Below are positions 8,527 to 17,957 of a DNA stretch of 64,000 nt, in pieces (position 1 is the first letter of the stretch; each line of letters begins with the position of its first letter). This stretch comes from an uncultured Paraprevotella sp. (GTDB lineage Bacteria; Bacteroidota; Bacteroidia; Bacteroidales; Bacteroidaceae). The position numbers and the translations under genes are program-made. The stretch spans positions 95,634 to 159,633 of the forward strand of contig CALULQ010000002.1 in NCBI GenBank assembly GCA_944321525.1. The letters run 5' to 3'. Under the pieces are notes generated by a model, which saw only the letters and a list, made by a program, of their open reading frames with translations, had not been told where the DNA came from and did no database searches.

Positions 8527-9787
8527 TCTTTTGCTTTGATTGTATATCAGCATAAATCTCCATAACACGTCCCACTATTGTTTGCTTGTCATGCCGTTTC
8601 ATGGCCACTTCCTTAGCCTTATTTCCCATCTTGATATTCATATCAATATTCTCCGCCAAACGCTTCATTAGAAAAGCCATCTGGTATGGATCGTTAGCCG
8701 GAACAAGGAAGCCTGTCTGTCCTTCATCTATCACAGATGGGATTCCTCCCACATACGCAGCGATACCGGGAACCCCTAAAAGTTGGGATTCACACAAACT
8801 ATTGGAAGCATTCTCTATATAAGATGTATGAACATAAGCCGTAGCCCCCAACAAAGCATCTTTGATTTGTTCCGCCGATGCTACTCCCATCAAATGCACA
8901 TTCACATCTTCATGCCTTATTTTGAAAACCCGTTCAACAAATCGAGGATTAATATCGCCAAATATCTTCCATTCAAAATCAGCCATAACGGTTTTCAACA
9001 TCTGCGCAGTTTTCAACACTAAATCATATCCCTTATATAATTGTGATGAGATGGTTGTAATGAAAACAGGCTTAGAGGGAAACTTCCGCACAGCAGCACT
9101 ATCATAAAAAACCGATCTCAACATCTCACCGCACGGATAATAACACGCATCTTCATGGAACAATTTTGTAACTCTTTCATCCCAAACGGAATGTCCCATA
9201 AAATACTTCACAACACCTATCATCCTTTGTTCCGTAATACTATTACGTCTCCATGCAATCCTATCACTAATCCTCTGTAAGACATTCCGGAGAACTCTAT
9301 TTTGCCCGACATACATGTTCCAAGAGACAAATGGTGGCAGGAAGGCATTCAAGCAGGTTGTCAGAATACCTTGGATGTGTAGAACAACAGGAACTGATAC
9401 ATAACGAGCCACTAAACCATAAATATTTTCTGATCCGAATACTTGAATCACATCCGGACGGAAATCATTCACGACATCAATCAATGCAGGCACAGCCAAT
9501 TCTTCATGTTTCCACGTCATTGTTTCCGGTTTTTCCATGATTGTCTCAATGATGTACTTGATGGATTTCTTCGGACGTGGAAGCATATAATAGGTAGTAC
9601 CATCTTGCTCCTCCTTCTTTGCCTCTGCCACACAACCGGCATAGAAACAAACTCCCAACTCCACATCTTTCCTCTTCTTTAATTCCATCTCCAAGGAAGA
9701 AATCCATCCACCACCATTATAATGATTGGCAGACACCCCCTCCCTCCGATAACAAGAGGATGTATTTGTAAACCAAAGAATACGCAT
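8516..9787 (-). CDS. Glycosyltransferase, GT4 family (capsule)
   Basis: A 423-residue GT-B enzyme. The ATG at 9787 (MRILWFTNTSSCYRREG) is preferred over a TTG two codons upstream. The N-terminal domain has a GGGWISSLEMEL loop near residue 28; the C-terminal domain has FITTISSQLYKGYDLVLKTAQ near residue 240, then SYIENASNSLCESQLLGVPGIAAYVGGIPSV near 325, the EX7E-type donor site. VFGSENIYGLVARYV precedes the linker. Codon usage is AT-rich like its neighbours to the right. About 77 bp separate it from the preceding GT2 gene, the widest gap inside the operon. Confidence 0.88.
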   Translation of the reverse strand: MRILWFTNTSSCYRREGVSANHYNGGGWISSLEMELKKRKDVELGVCFYAGCVAEAKKEEQDGTTYYMLPRPKKSIKYIIETIMEKPETMTWKHEELAVPALIDVVNDFRPDVIQVFGSENIYGLVARYVSVPVVLHIQGILTTCLNAFLPPFVSWNMYVGQNRVLRNVLQRISDRIAWRRNSITEQRMIGVVKYFMGHSVWDERVTKLFHEDACYYPCGEMLRSVFYDSAAVRKFPSKPVFITTISSQLYKGYDLVLKTAQMLKTVMADFEWKIFGDINPRFVERVFKIRHEDVNVHLMGVASAEQIKDALLGATAYVHTSYIENASNSLCESQLLGVPGIAAYVGGIPSVIDEGQTGFLVPANDPYQMAFLMKRLAENIDMNIKMGNKAKEVAMKRHDKQTIVGRVMEIYADIQSKQKNEA

Positions 9788-9864
9788 AATCAATTAACAT
9801 ATTTCATCGAACTGCCATGCAAATACACACGTTAAAATTCGAACGAAATGCTATTCAATAAATA

Positions 9865-10833
9865 TCACCTAAAAAAGCCTCTCAATCCATTAATTGCAGT
9901 AACAATAAAACCAGCCTTGTGAACCAACAGCCACATCATCATCTTCACTCTCTTATTACAGAATTTGTCAGGATACGAACATATATATTTGTGCGATGGC
10001 GGATAAATCCGCAAGAAGTATTTATACGTACAAGGGGTTAAAACCAAATCCTGAGTTGCTTTCAAGATTCGCCAACAAATCTCCTTATGATATAAATCAA
10101 GCACTGCTTGCTTCTTGAAAAAGTCTATTGTGCTTTTATAACAACATAATTCATCCCGCATAATCTTCGGATTACTTGTATGCAGCAATGACGAAGTATT
10201 CATTAGATTATAAAAGTAATACGGATATGAAACTTTTGATATTTTCCTTGCGAAATAGAACACTCTTACAGTCCAGCCAAAATCCTCGCAATACATGAAT
10301 GACTCCGAAAATCTCAAGCCATGCTCCTCACAAAGTTTTCTCTTCACCAAAAGATTCCAAACAACCGTCAGGCCACCGCACATGTAATTGCGCAAGAAAA
10401 GGACCTTGTCCGTTTCCAAATCAACAGCCTTTGTCTGAATACAGCCTTTTACCGTAACCTCATAAAAGTCACAATAGCACACATCCGAATCATTACGCCT
10501 TGCCTCCTCATACAAGGAAGCATACATATCGTTACTCACCCAATCATCACTATCACAATAGGCAATATATTCCCCTTTGGCAATAGTCATGCCTGTATTC
10601 CTCGCATAAGATGAACCCAAATTTGCTTCATGCGTAACAATATTCACCTGACAAGCCCGCCCCGGGTAATCAAGCATAACCCTCTTTAAAATGGAAATAC
10701 TTTCATCGGGAGAGGCGTCATCCACAAAGATAAACTCCACGTCTTCCAACGTCTGCTCAAAAAGAGAACGGGCACAACGCTCTATCCATTTGGCAACATT
10801 GTAAACAGGAACAATGACACTGACCTTAACCAT
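9865..10833 (-). CDS. Glycosyltransferase, GT2 family (capsule)
   Basis: A 322-residue GT2 enzyme: MVKVSVIVPVYNVAKWIERC, FIFVDDASPDESI, NLGSSYARNTGM and YCDSDDWVSNDMY near residue 95, followed by MYCEDFGWTVRV near residue 180. The C-terminal part is Cys- and Lys-rich, ending in a hydrophobic and basic tail (GFIVTAINGLRGFFR) that may contact the membrane. It pairs with the GT2 gene at 4773-5750 by sequence pattern. Four bp separate it from the gene before it, consistent with one operon. Confidence 0.88.
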   Translation of the reverse strand: MVKVSVIVPVYNVAKWIERCARSLFEQTLEDVEFIFVDDASPDESISILKRVMLDYPGRACQVNIVTHEANLGSSYARNTGMTIAKGEYIAYCDSDDWVSNDMYASLYEEARRNDSDVCYCDFYEVTVKGCIQTKAVDLETDKVLFLRNYMCGGLTVVWNLLVKRKLCEEHGLRFSESFMYCEDFGWTVRVFYFARKISKVSYPYYFYNLMNTSSLLHTSNPKIMRDELCCYKSTIDFFKKQAVLDLYHKEICWRILKATQDLVLTPCTYKYFLRIYPPSHKYICSYPDKFCNKRVKMMMWLLVHKAGFIVTAINGLRGFFR

Positions 10834-10837
10834 ATTA

Positions 10838-11881
10838 TTACTTCTTCATCAACATGCCCAAGTGTCCTTTTATCGTACCCGTTCCTATTTTATGCACAAA
10901 TGCGAACAATGTCCTTTGGAACACGGTATGTGCCTTTTTATCCATCTTATCATGCACTTCCAAGTATGACATCTCCGGAAAATCTTCTATCGGCACGAAC
11001 CAATCCGGATGGCTATCTTTTGTTCTTTTCACCTTATCCCAACACTGAACGCGATTGGCATGAAGATGAAACCACACCGGACGTGTGAACATCATTTTAT
11101 AAGGATTATTAAAACTTTCTGTCACCGAGTAAGTAATTCTATCCGAATAACGCCTGCTCCAGAACGTCTGGTCCGTCACCTTAAAAATCACAGTGTCCCC
11201 TTCCCCATTATAAGGAGGATGGATATTTACGCCATCGAACGGTACGTACCACCTATCATCCTTAAATACATTCAACCCAGATAAAGCGATGCAAACCTTC
11301 CCCCGTTGCAACTGCCACTTGGAGAACCCGGAATAGGATTTAAAAAAAGCCTTCACCATCCAATCCGGAATCATCCACAGACAAGGTTTTCCACGTTTTG
11401 CTGACAACCGACGATATATGGAAAAATACATCATGAAGAGCCACCCCAAAATGAAACCAAGATGCCATTTCACACGAATATCCCCACTACAAACATCCCT
11501 CCATCCTTTCAACTCATCCTCAAAATACAATTGGTCGGCATCTATCTTGGTCACATATTTATATTGTGCTTTTGAGAGACCGAAATTACATAGGTTGCAA
11601 TAAAGTCGGGGCGAATCATCCGGAAGCGTCTTGGCATACTCGAACTCTTCACGGGTCAAATCAAATGAAAGGACTTTATGATTATACTCGTAGACTTTTA
11701 ACTTCGTAGGATATTGTTTTCTTTTCTTTTCTAATATCTCAAGCGTATTGTCGGTACAATCCGAACAAACCACAATCAATTCATCCAACGCATTGATACA
11801 TGAATCAATGCAAGGTTCAAGCAATGTGGCCTCATTCCTTGTACGCATCAAACCAGAAAGCCCGTCTTTACGTTGTCTCAT
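10838..11881 (-). CDS. Glycosyltransferase-like protein, GT2 related (capsule)
   Basis: A 347-residue protein whose N-terminus (LSGLMRTRNEATLLEPCIDSC, then LDELIVVCSDCTDNTLEIL) matches the 'clan of RNE' type GT2 enzymes, where RNE replaces the usual PxYN strand. The metal-binding motif is VTKIDADQLYFEDEL near residue 115. The remainder is rich in Trp and His (RPVWFHLHANRVQCWDKVKRTKDSHPDWFVP) and lacks other landmarks. A role as a repeat-unit glycosyltransferase is inferred from the fold signals and context. Confidence 0.75.
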   Translation of the reverse strand: MRQRKDGLSGLMRTRNEATLLEPCIDSCINALDELIVVCSDCTDNTLEILEKKRKQYPTKLKVYEYNHKVLSFDLTREEFEYAKTLPDDSPRLYCNLCNFGLSKAQYKYVTKIDADQLYFEDELKGWRDVCSGDIRVKWHLGFILGWLFMMYFSIYRRLSAKRGKPCLWMIPDWMVKAFFKSYSGFSKWQLQRGKVCIALSGLNVFKDDRWYVPFDGVNIHPPYNGEGDTVIFKVTDQTFWSRRYSDRITYSVTESFNNPYKMMFTRPVWFHLHANRVQCWDKVKRTKDSHPDWFVPIEDFPEMSYLEVHDKMDKKAHTVFQRTLFAFVHKIGTGTIKGHLGMLMKK

Positions 11882-11893
11882 ATATCCTCTATA

Positions 11894-12910
11894 TTAAAAC
11901 GACCTCAACGATAAATATTTCCTTATCCAATCCACAAATATATCCCTTAATGTAACCGCACTTACACAAACTTTTCTAAACAATAGCATAATATAATACT
12001 TATACGTTGGCACTACATTATGCAATATTCTATCAATGCCTATCACTAACTTTTCGTCTTGTACATTGAACCTTTTCAATTCCCGTCTTACAGTTCGATA
12101 TGAACATACCACATCTTCGAGTGCCATATACTTATTACAACGAGTCGTATCTATCTTAGAGATTTCCTTATACATTAAGATAGATGCTTCAAGTCCTGTT
12201 ACAATATTCACGTTTAAACAAGACTCTGCTACGCCTTGAACACTATTGTCATGAATACGATATATATATGTCGGCTTTGAAGTAAAATTCATGTTTGCTT
12301 GTATGGCACAAACATATTGCATGATAAACAATCTATCCTCTCCAAAAAAGATTCGCTCATTAAACTCTATATTATGTCGCTTCAGAATTTCTATTTTAAA
12401 AATCTTTGAACATATAAACCATTGCCAAAAGACATGCCTGTACAAATTCTTTATTCCATCATCCTTTGATAATACATATTCGCAACCTTTAAACTTGGCT
12501 GTCGAATTCTCTAATGAACCGTCTCCGTTACAACAATCATATCCAGCAATTCCAAAATCGACATCATCCTGCGAAACTAACTCCACTAAAGAAGAAACAG
12601 CATCAACAGGCAACATATCGTCTGAATCTACGAAAATACACCATTCTCCTTTGGCCTGTCGCAAGCCCCAATTTCTTGCTGAACTTACACCTCCATTTTC
12701 TTTCTTAAAGTATTTTATTCGTTTGTCTCTAGCTAAATAAGCTTTGCAAAGATTTTCACTTCCATCCTTACTACCGTCATTTACCAATATTATCTCAATA
12801 TTCTCATATGTTTGGGACAACAAACTTTCTATACAAAACGGCAAAAACTGTTCTGAGTTATAAATAGGAACAAGAATAGAAACCAATATAGAGTCTTTAC
12901 ACTTTAGCAT
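11894..12910 (-). CDS. Glycosyltransferase, GT2 family (capsule)
   Basis: A 338-residue GT2 enzyme: SILVSILVPIYNSEQFLPFC, IILVNDGSKDGSENLC, ENGGVSSARNWGLRQAKGEW and FVDSDDMLPVDAV near residue 97; FFGEDRLFIM near residue 192 is the catalytic-base region. This is the EpsJ/WcaA-like subgroup. It starts within the last 14 bp of the preceding GT2 gene, so translation is probably coupled. It has one of the most AT-rich sequences of the window. Confidence 0.88.
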   Translation of the reverse strand: MLKCKDSILVSILVPIYNSEQFLPFCIESLLSQTYENIEIILVNDGSKDGSENLCKAYLARDKRIKYFKKENGGVSSARNWGLRQAKGEWCIFVDSDDMLPVDAVSSLVELVSQDDVDFGIAGYDCCNGDGSLENSTAKFKGCEYVLSKDDGIKNLYRHVFWQWFICSKIFKIEILKRHNIEFNERIFFGEDRLFIMQYVCAIQANMNFTSKPTYIYRIHDNSVQGVAESCLNVNIVTGLEASILMYKEISKIDTTRCNKYMALEDVVCSYRTVRRELKRFNVQDEKLVIGIDRILHNVVPTYKYYIMLLFRKVCVSAVTLRDIFVDWIRKYLSLRSF

Positions 12911-13862
12911 AAGCTTTACATCTTTTTACTGCAACCATTTTGGATTCAAATGAATCTGAAACAGGCATTAACCTGCTCAAAATTATCTTCTGGTATAAGA
13001 CTTTACACATATTATAATAACCAAAATGTCTCCGTATTATAGTAAGGACTTCTATCATTAACCGCCATTGATGCAACATCCATTTACGACTAATAGGTTT
13101 GGCAAATTGGTACAACAAGAACAAAGCAGCATCATCTGAATGTTCCACCTTGTATATCCCTAATCTAGCTTTAAACTCCAACTCCCGCTTTCTACCTAAT
13201 GTTACCTCCGACCAAACTCCTTGAGCATGATGCCTATAAACAGCCATTGATTCTGAGAAGCAATGGCCTTTTTCTCCACTTTTCAGAAGCTCAAAGAATA
13301 GAACTACATCCATGGAAACAGGATATTTCTTATAATTTAAAATATCCAATGCACTACGTCGATACATAACTGTCAACGGATGAAAGTGCCATTCTCCCCT
13401 TATCAAGGATTTTAAATCATAATCTGTTTCATTTCCCGTTGTATCATACAACATTTCTCCCTTTTCCTGAATATAATCATCATGACGATGCGAACACATC
13501 ACATAATTCGGATGACATTCCAAGAAATCCACCTGCTTCTGGAGCTTGTATGGGTCAGTCCAATAGTCATCGCCTTCACAATAAGCCACATACTTACCAC
13601 GAACATGATTCTTAAAGATATCCAGAAGTATATTTTTCTTCTGAGAATACCAATTTTCTTCCCTATATATGCAATGGAATAAATTCGGGAAACGCCCTTC
13701 ATACTCCTTTATAATATTCACAGAATCATCAGTGGATGCATCATCATGAATAACTATCTCAAAAGGAAAGCTCGTCTTTTGCATAACAAACCCATCCAAA
13801 GCCTGTCTAATAAAAGCCGAATGATTATAACATAAGCAAACAATACTAACTATTGGTTCCAT
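12897..13862 (-). CDS. Glycosyltransferase, GT2 family (capsule)
   Basis: A 321-residue GT2 enzyme of the subgroup that carries CLCYNHSAFIRQALDGFVMQ at the start, IHDDASTDDSVNIIKEY, and the characteristic YVAYCEGDDYWTDPYKLQK near residue 95. PLTVMYRR near residue 167 and a basic C-terminus (SKMVAVKRCKAYAKV) follow. This subgroup is common in capsule and teichuronic loci. The 3' end overlaps the next gene by 14 bp. Sugar specificity is unknown. Confidence 0.88.
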   Translation of the reverse strand: MEPIVSIVCLCYNHSAFIRQALDGFVMQKTSFPFEIVIHDDASTDDSVNIIKEYEGRFPNLFHCIYREENWYSQKKNILLDIFKNHVRGKYVAYCEGDDYWTDPYKLQKQVDFLECHPNYVMCSHRHDDYIQEKGEMLYDTTGNETDYDLKSLIRGEWHFHPLTVMYRRSALDILNYKKYPVSMDVVLFFELLKSGEKGHCFSESMAVYRHHAQGVWSEVTLGRKRELEFKARLGIYKVEHSDDAALFLLYQFAKPISRKWMLHQWRLMIEVLTIIRRHFGYYNMCKVLYQKIILSRLMPVSDSFESKMVAVKRCKAYAKV

Positions 13863-13875
13863 ATATTATCTATTT

Positions 13876-14511
13876 CTAAAATTCGACTTTCTTCGCTGGA
13901 ACACCAAAAACAGTAACACCCGCTTTAACATTACGAAGCACAACGCTTCCCGCACCTACAATAGCATTGGCACCAACTTTTATGTGAGGCAATATAGTTG
14001 CCCTTGTATGCAATGTTACATTATTACCAAGGCATGCTCCTCCCCCCATAAAAGAATAAGATTCTATCTCACAATATTCACCCACTTTTGCATCATGACC
14101 GATGTTACAAAAAGGATGAATAGTCGTAAAATCACCTATATAAGTATCTGCAGAGATGGAACAAAACGCAGATATCATAACGCCCTCACCTATATATGCA
14201 CTCGGATGTACAATACTTTTAGAACTAACAATAGGAAAGAACACACCGCCTTTTGACTTGATTATCTCTACGTACTTTCTACGATAAACGGGATTTCCTA
14301 AGGCACAAGTAAACACATCATCTGGCTCTATAATATAAGACTCTACAGAATTCAAAATAGGCGCGTAACCTTCAAAAGCAGACAACGCATCACTCTTATC
14401 ATCCAAAAATCCCTTGATAAGAAATTCTCGACCATAGTCTTCTCGTAGTTTCAACCCATCATGATATTCACGTCCAAAACCACGTGCACCAATGATTATC
14501 AGATTCTTCAT
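13876..14511 (-). CDS. NeuD/PglD-family sugar N- or O-acyltransferase
   Basis: A 211-residue protein with the PglD/NeuD layout: an N-terminal Rossmann-like domain (MKNLIIIGARGFGREYHDG) and a C-terminal left-handed beta-helix (SAYIGEGVMISAFCSISADTYIG through VGANAIVGAGSVVLRNVKAGVTVFGVPAKKV). Two His residues in IHPFCNIGHDAKVG near residue 135 correspond to the catalytic His pair of PglD. Known members acylate amino groups of UDP- or dTDP-amino sugars with acetyl-CoA, and related enzymes use 3-hydroxyacyl donors. Lying next to ACP and ketoacyl synthase genes and in one operon with an aminotransferase, it is the best candidate to transfer the locus-made acyl group to an amino sugar. Confidence 0.85.
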   Translation of the reverse strand: MKNLIIIGARGFGREYHDGLKLREDYGREFLIKGFLDDKSDALSAFEGYAPILNSVESYIIEPDDVFTCALGNPVYRRKYVEIIKSKGGVFFPIVSSKSIVHPSAYIGEGVMISAFCSISADTYIGDFTTIHPFCNIGHDAKVGEYCEIESYSFMGGGACLGNNVTLHTRATILPHIKVGANAIVGAGSVVLRNVKAGVTVFGVPAKKVEF

Positions 14512-14513
14512 CT

Positions 14514-15107
14514 CTATACTTTTAATACATTCTCATGCCCCGGACAAATGTAGAAGCCCTCCTTCGCTTGTTCCATAAGTTTGTGAACGGACGCCTCTGC
14601 CTGTCGCCGATTGCTCTTTGGGAAATTAGCAACGACCCTTACACCTGGAATATAGGAATCTCCAGTGAAAAGATATTGTCCTACGAAATAAGACAAACAA
14701 CTCCAATCATGCCCTAAGGTTTCTATAACACGCAATTCTACACCAGCGAAAAGCAACAGTTTATCTTCATCCTGAAGTATAAAACATTGACCGACATAGA
14801 TAAATGGTTGCTCATGATATAACGACAAATTGAAACGAGGAGACACTAACGCAACAGCCCCATTCGATGACGTATAAACTTTAAGCAATGGATTATAAAC
14901 ATACAATTCATTAAGACCATAAATATGATCAAAATGACAATGAGTCAAGAATACCCCCTCTATAATCTTTCTATTCTCTTCACACCAATGAATAATTGGC
15001 GCAACATCCCCACAGTCGACTAACCAAGCCGAAGAACTTTCTTCCTCATAAAGGACATAAGTATTGGATGAAAATAGTGTGTTAATAATTCGATGTATTT
15101 TTAGCAC
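14514..15107 (-). CDS. MBL-fold metallo-hydrolase
   Basis: A 197-residue metallo-beta-lactamase fold protein, close to the glyoxalase II branch. LTHCHFDHIYGLNEL near residue 57 is the HxHxDH zinc motif; GHDWSCLSYFVGQYLFTGDSY near residues 130-150 supplies the third His and bridging Asp; CPGHENVL at the C-terminus supplies the last His. The start codon is GTG (MLKIHRIINTLFSSNTY), 5 bp after the ketoacyl synthase stop; no better ATG exists. Given the adjacent acyl-ACP genes, hydrolysis of a thioester (acyl-ACP or acyl-CoA editing) is a reasonable inference. Confidence 0.85.
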   Translation of the reverse strand: MLKIHRIINTLFSSNTYVLYEEESSSAWLVDCGDVAPIIHWCEENRKIIEGVFLTHCHFDHIYGLNELYVYNPLLKVYTSSNGAVALVSPRFNLSLYHEQPFIYVGQCFILQDEDKLLLFAGVELRVIETLGHDWSCLSYFVGQYLFTGDSYIPGVRVVANFPKSNRRQAEASVHKLMEQAKEGFYICPGHENVLKV

Positions 15108-15112
15108 TTACG

Positions 15113-16174
15113 TTACAATTCAACGATATTACAAATATGACAATCTGCAAAATGCAAAATAGCGGTTCCCCAACTCATTCCGACCCCAAAAGCGCTCAAA
15201 AGCAACCGTTTATCACTGTGACAAAGTTGTTCTCTCAATTCGCTTACAATTGTTAAAGGAACAGATACAGAAGAAGTGTTTCCATATTTATGGATTGTAG
15301 ACGGAATCTTCGCAAAATCCAACTTCAACTTCTTGGCTATATAAGAGTTAATAAACTCATTCGCTTGATGGAACACATAATAGTCTACATCATCTTTATT
15401 GATATTTGTAACATCCAGTAGACGTTTTATATCCTTGGGTATCTCAACAATTACAAAATTAAAGACATCACTTCCACGCATATACCCCTGCTCATCATTG
15501 CGAATATTACCATATTCATCAACGACCCTTTCTCTAAGAGTATCTAACGAGCTAGGATGACGATAACCTCCTCCTTCGATCCTTATCAAATCAGCCTTGG
15601 AACCATCTGAGTTCAAAGAAAAATAAGATTTTCCAAACTTCTCTCCACGTTCTATCAATGCAGCCACCCCTGCATCCCCGAACAAAAATGCAGAGCGTCT
15701 ATCCTTAGGAGAATATACCTTGGACCGAGTTTCTCCATCAAGGAACAACGCCTTATGAAGATTTTGCTGTTGCATAAGCGAATAAATCACACTTAACCCA
15801 TAAAGGAAACCAGAACAGCCTAAATTGATGTCAAAGGCAACGACAGACTTCTTCAATCCCAATCGTTCCTGCAGAATAATAGAAGTGGCCGGCATCCGAT
15901 AATCCGGGGTTTGAGACAAAAAGACTAATAAATCTATCTCGTTCCGTTCTATTCCTGTTTCTTTCAAAAGCCTTTCTGCAGCCGCAAAACACAAATCTGA
16001 AGAACAAGTTTTGGCATCAGCAAATCGCCGTTCGTAAATCCCAATTTTGTCTACTACTTTGCGAACATCCTCTTCCGAGAAATATTGAGTGTATCTATAA
16101 TTATCAATAACCGTATGTGGAACACAAGCAGCCATCGCTGATATGCCCACATTATCAAATTGCAATAATGCCAT
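15113..16174 (-). CDS. 3-oxoacyl-ACP synthase III (FabH-like), capsule copy 1
   Basis: A 353-residue ketoacyl-ACP synthase III homologue. The complete catalytic triad is visible: Cys in DINLGCSGFLYGLS near residue 113, His in YVFHQANEFINSY near residue 257, and Asn in KYGNTSSVSVPLT near residue 288. PDYRMPATSIILQERLG near residue 90 is typical. Family members condense acetyl-CoA or another acyl-CoA with malonyl-ACP to give a beta-ketoacyl-ACP. It is not the housekeeping FabH by context: it sits in the capsule operon with its own ACP and reductase. It resembles the second copy at 16923-17957. Confidence 0.9.
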   Translation of the reverse strand: MALLQFDNVGISAMAACVPHTVIDNYRYTQYFSEEDVRKVVDKIGIYERRFADAKTCSSDLCFAAAERLLKETGIERNEIDLLVFLSQTPDYRMPATSIILQERLGLKKSVVAFDINLGCSGFLYGLSVIYSLMQQQNLHKALFLDGETRSKVYSPKDRRSAFLFGDAGVAALIERGEKFGKSYFSLNSDGSKADLIRIEGGGYRHPSSLDTLRERVVDEYGNIRNDEQGYMRGSDVFNFVIVEIPKDIKRLLDVTNINKDDVDYYVFHQANEFINSYIAKKLKLDFAKIPSTIHKYGNTSSVSVPLTIVSELREQLCHSDKRLLLSAFGVGMSWGTAILHFADCHICNIVEL

Positions 16175-16177
16175 AAG

Positions 16178-16921
16178 CTAAATCGTTATTCCTCCGTCTA
16201 TGACAAGAGATTGACCAGTCATCCACGATGAAGCATCAGACAATAGATAAATGGCTCCATAAGCTATATCTTCAGGTTCCCCATAACGCTTTAACGGATA
16301 TCTTTCCATATCTTCTTTTAATTGCTCTTCTGTAAGTGTCCCCCTCCGTATTAGGGGGGTATTTACCATACCTGGATTGATGCTATTCACCCTCATTTTC
16401 TTAGATGACAACTCCTTTGCACAAAACTTAACTATAGACTGAAGAGCTGCTTTGGATGAACCATAAACAGAACCACCCGTGGAAATATTCCATATTCCAC
16501 CGATAGACGCAATAAAAACCACAGATGCTTTAGGGCAGAATTTTTTCTTTTTAACCAACAGGCGAAACAATTCTATCGGAGAGAAAAAATTAATATTGAA
16601 AACCTCATCAAACTTTTCTCGAGTAGCAAACTGAAATGGCAAAGTTAAGCCCCTACCGGCAGAAAATACACATCCATCCAATTGCCCAACTTGTTCAACA
16701 AGCCTCTCAACATAAGAACTTTCCGTCAAATCCCCAATGGAAAACGCATGGTCACTTCCTGCCAACAAAGAAACCGTTTCTTCTAACCGCTCTTGATTTC
16801 TCCCACAAAGCCACAACTGTGCTCCCATTTTAGAACACTCAACTGCAATAGCCCTGCCTATACCAGAGGAAGCCCCTGTAATTAATATCTTTTTTCCAGA
16901 TAAAGAAAATGGATTATACAT
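16178..16921 (-). CDS. SDR-family oxidoreductase (3-oxoacyl-ACP reductase-like)
   Basis: A 247-residue classical short-chain dehydrogenase. The ATG at 16921 (MYNPFSLSGKKILITG) is chosen: it follows the upstream TAA directly, and the longer frame would need a TTG start. ITGASSGIGRA is the NAD(P) glycine motif; VFIASIGGIW gives the catalytic Ser, and YGSSKAAL the YxxxK pair near residues 150-154; MTGQSLVIDGGITI is the usual C-terminus. Set between two ketoacyl synthases and an ACP, it most likely reduces a beta-ketoacyl-ACP to 3-hydroxyacyl-ACP with NADPH. Reduction of a sugar is the alternative. Confidence 0.88.
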   Translation of the reverse strand: MYNPFSLSGKKILITGASSGIGRAIAVECSKMGAQLWLCGRNQERLEETVSLLAGSDHAFSIGDLTESSYVERLVEQVGQLDGCVFSAGRGLTLPFQFATREKFDEVFNINFFSPIELFRLLVKKKKFCPKASVVFIASIGGIWNISTGGSVYGSSKAALQSIVKFCAKELSSKKMRVNSINPGMVNTPLIRRGTLTEEQLKEDMERYPLKRYGEPEDIAYGAIYLLSDASSWMTGQSLVIDGGITI

Positions 16922-16922
16922 A

Positions 16923-17957
16923 TTATACCTCAACTAAATCCGAAACCACAACCTTATCAGTATCAAATAAAACAGTTGCCCACGATAAACCGACGCCAAA
17001 ACCACAAGCCAAATGGTGCAATGATGAAGCACGCACAATCTCTGGAATCTGTGTTACTACGGTCAATGGAATAGAAGCAGAAGAAGTGTTCCCAAAACTC
17101 TGCATACAATAAGGAACCTTTTCCTCCGGAAGTTTCAGCTTCTTGCGAATCTTCTCATTCATCATCTTATTCGCCTGATGAAAAAGGAAATAGTCTATAC
17201 TATTAATATCTACCTGATGCTTCTCCAATAGTTTTTTCACTGTCTTAGGAACAACCGATATGCCAAAGGCAAAAACATCCATGCCCTTCATTAGCGTTTG
17301 CAAACGATGTCTCATAATGCCATCTTCACATTGAACCAACTTTAAAGAATCTTCGGTGAATTGATTTCTTGAACCACCATCAGGAGTAATAATAGCATCA
17401 TATCCACTTCCATCAGTTCCAACATGAAACTTAAAACCAGAAGCACCCTTATTATATTCTATTGCAGTTACTGTACCGGCATGACCGAACAAAGGATCAG
17501 GATCAGACTTAGCTCTTTTTTTAGCATCTCCAGCTAATAATAATGCCTTGGTTATCCCAGTTTCAGATAACAGCCCAGCTACAACACTTAAGCCATAAAC
17601 CCAACCGGAACATCCTAATGCAATATCTAAAGCATAACATTCTTTGCTTAAGCCCAAACGATTTTGCAAGACACATGCCGTTGCAGGCAAAATGTAATCT
17701 GCCGTCTGTGAAACAAAAACCAAAGCACCAATTTCGGCTTTGTCCCATTGCAAATCAGACAACAAGCGTTCTGTTGCTTCAAAGCATAAATCCGATGTTG
17801 TAAAATTCCCAATTCGACGTTCCCGAACTCCGGTGGTTGCTATAAAATCTGCAGCATCATAATCTTTAGATGCCACAGATTCATTTACAGCCACATATTT
17901 CGGTACTCCGGCAGCAAAACCAGCAATCCTGACATTATTAAAATCCAAAAAGGCCAT
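16923..17957 (-). CDS. 3-oxoacyl-ACP synthase III (FabH-like), capsule copy 2
   Basis: A 344-residue ketoacyl-ACP synthase III homologue with an intact Cys-His-Asn triad: ALGCSGWVYGLSV near residue 110, FLFHQANKMMNEKI near residue 246 and SFGNTSSASIPLT near residue 278. ADYILPATACVLQNRLGL aligns with the same region of copy 1. The ATG overlaps the ACP stop by one base (TAATG). With both copies catalytically complete, one may start the chain and the other extend it or transfer the acyl group; which does which cannot be told from sequence. Confidence 0.9.
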   Translation of the reverse strand: MAFLDFNNVRIAGFAAGVPKYVAVNESVASKDYDAADFIATTGVRERRIGNFTTSDLCFEATERLLSDLQWDKAEIGALVFVSQTADYILPATACVLQNRLGLSKECYALDIALGCSGWVYGLSVVAGLLSETGITKALLLAGDAKKRAKSDPDPLFGHAGTVTAIEYNKGASGFKFHVGTDGSGYDAIITPDGGSRNQFTEDSLKLVQCEDGIMRHRLQTLMKGMDVFAFGISVVPKTVKKLLEKHQVDINSIDYFLFHQANKMMNEKIRKKLKLPEEKVPYCMQSFGNTSSASIPLTVVTQIPEIVRASSLHHLACGFGVGLSWATVLFDTDKVVVSDLVEV

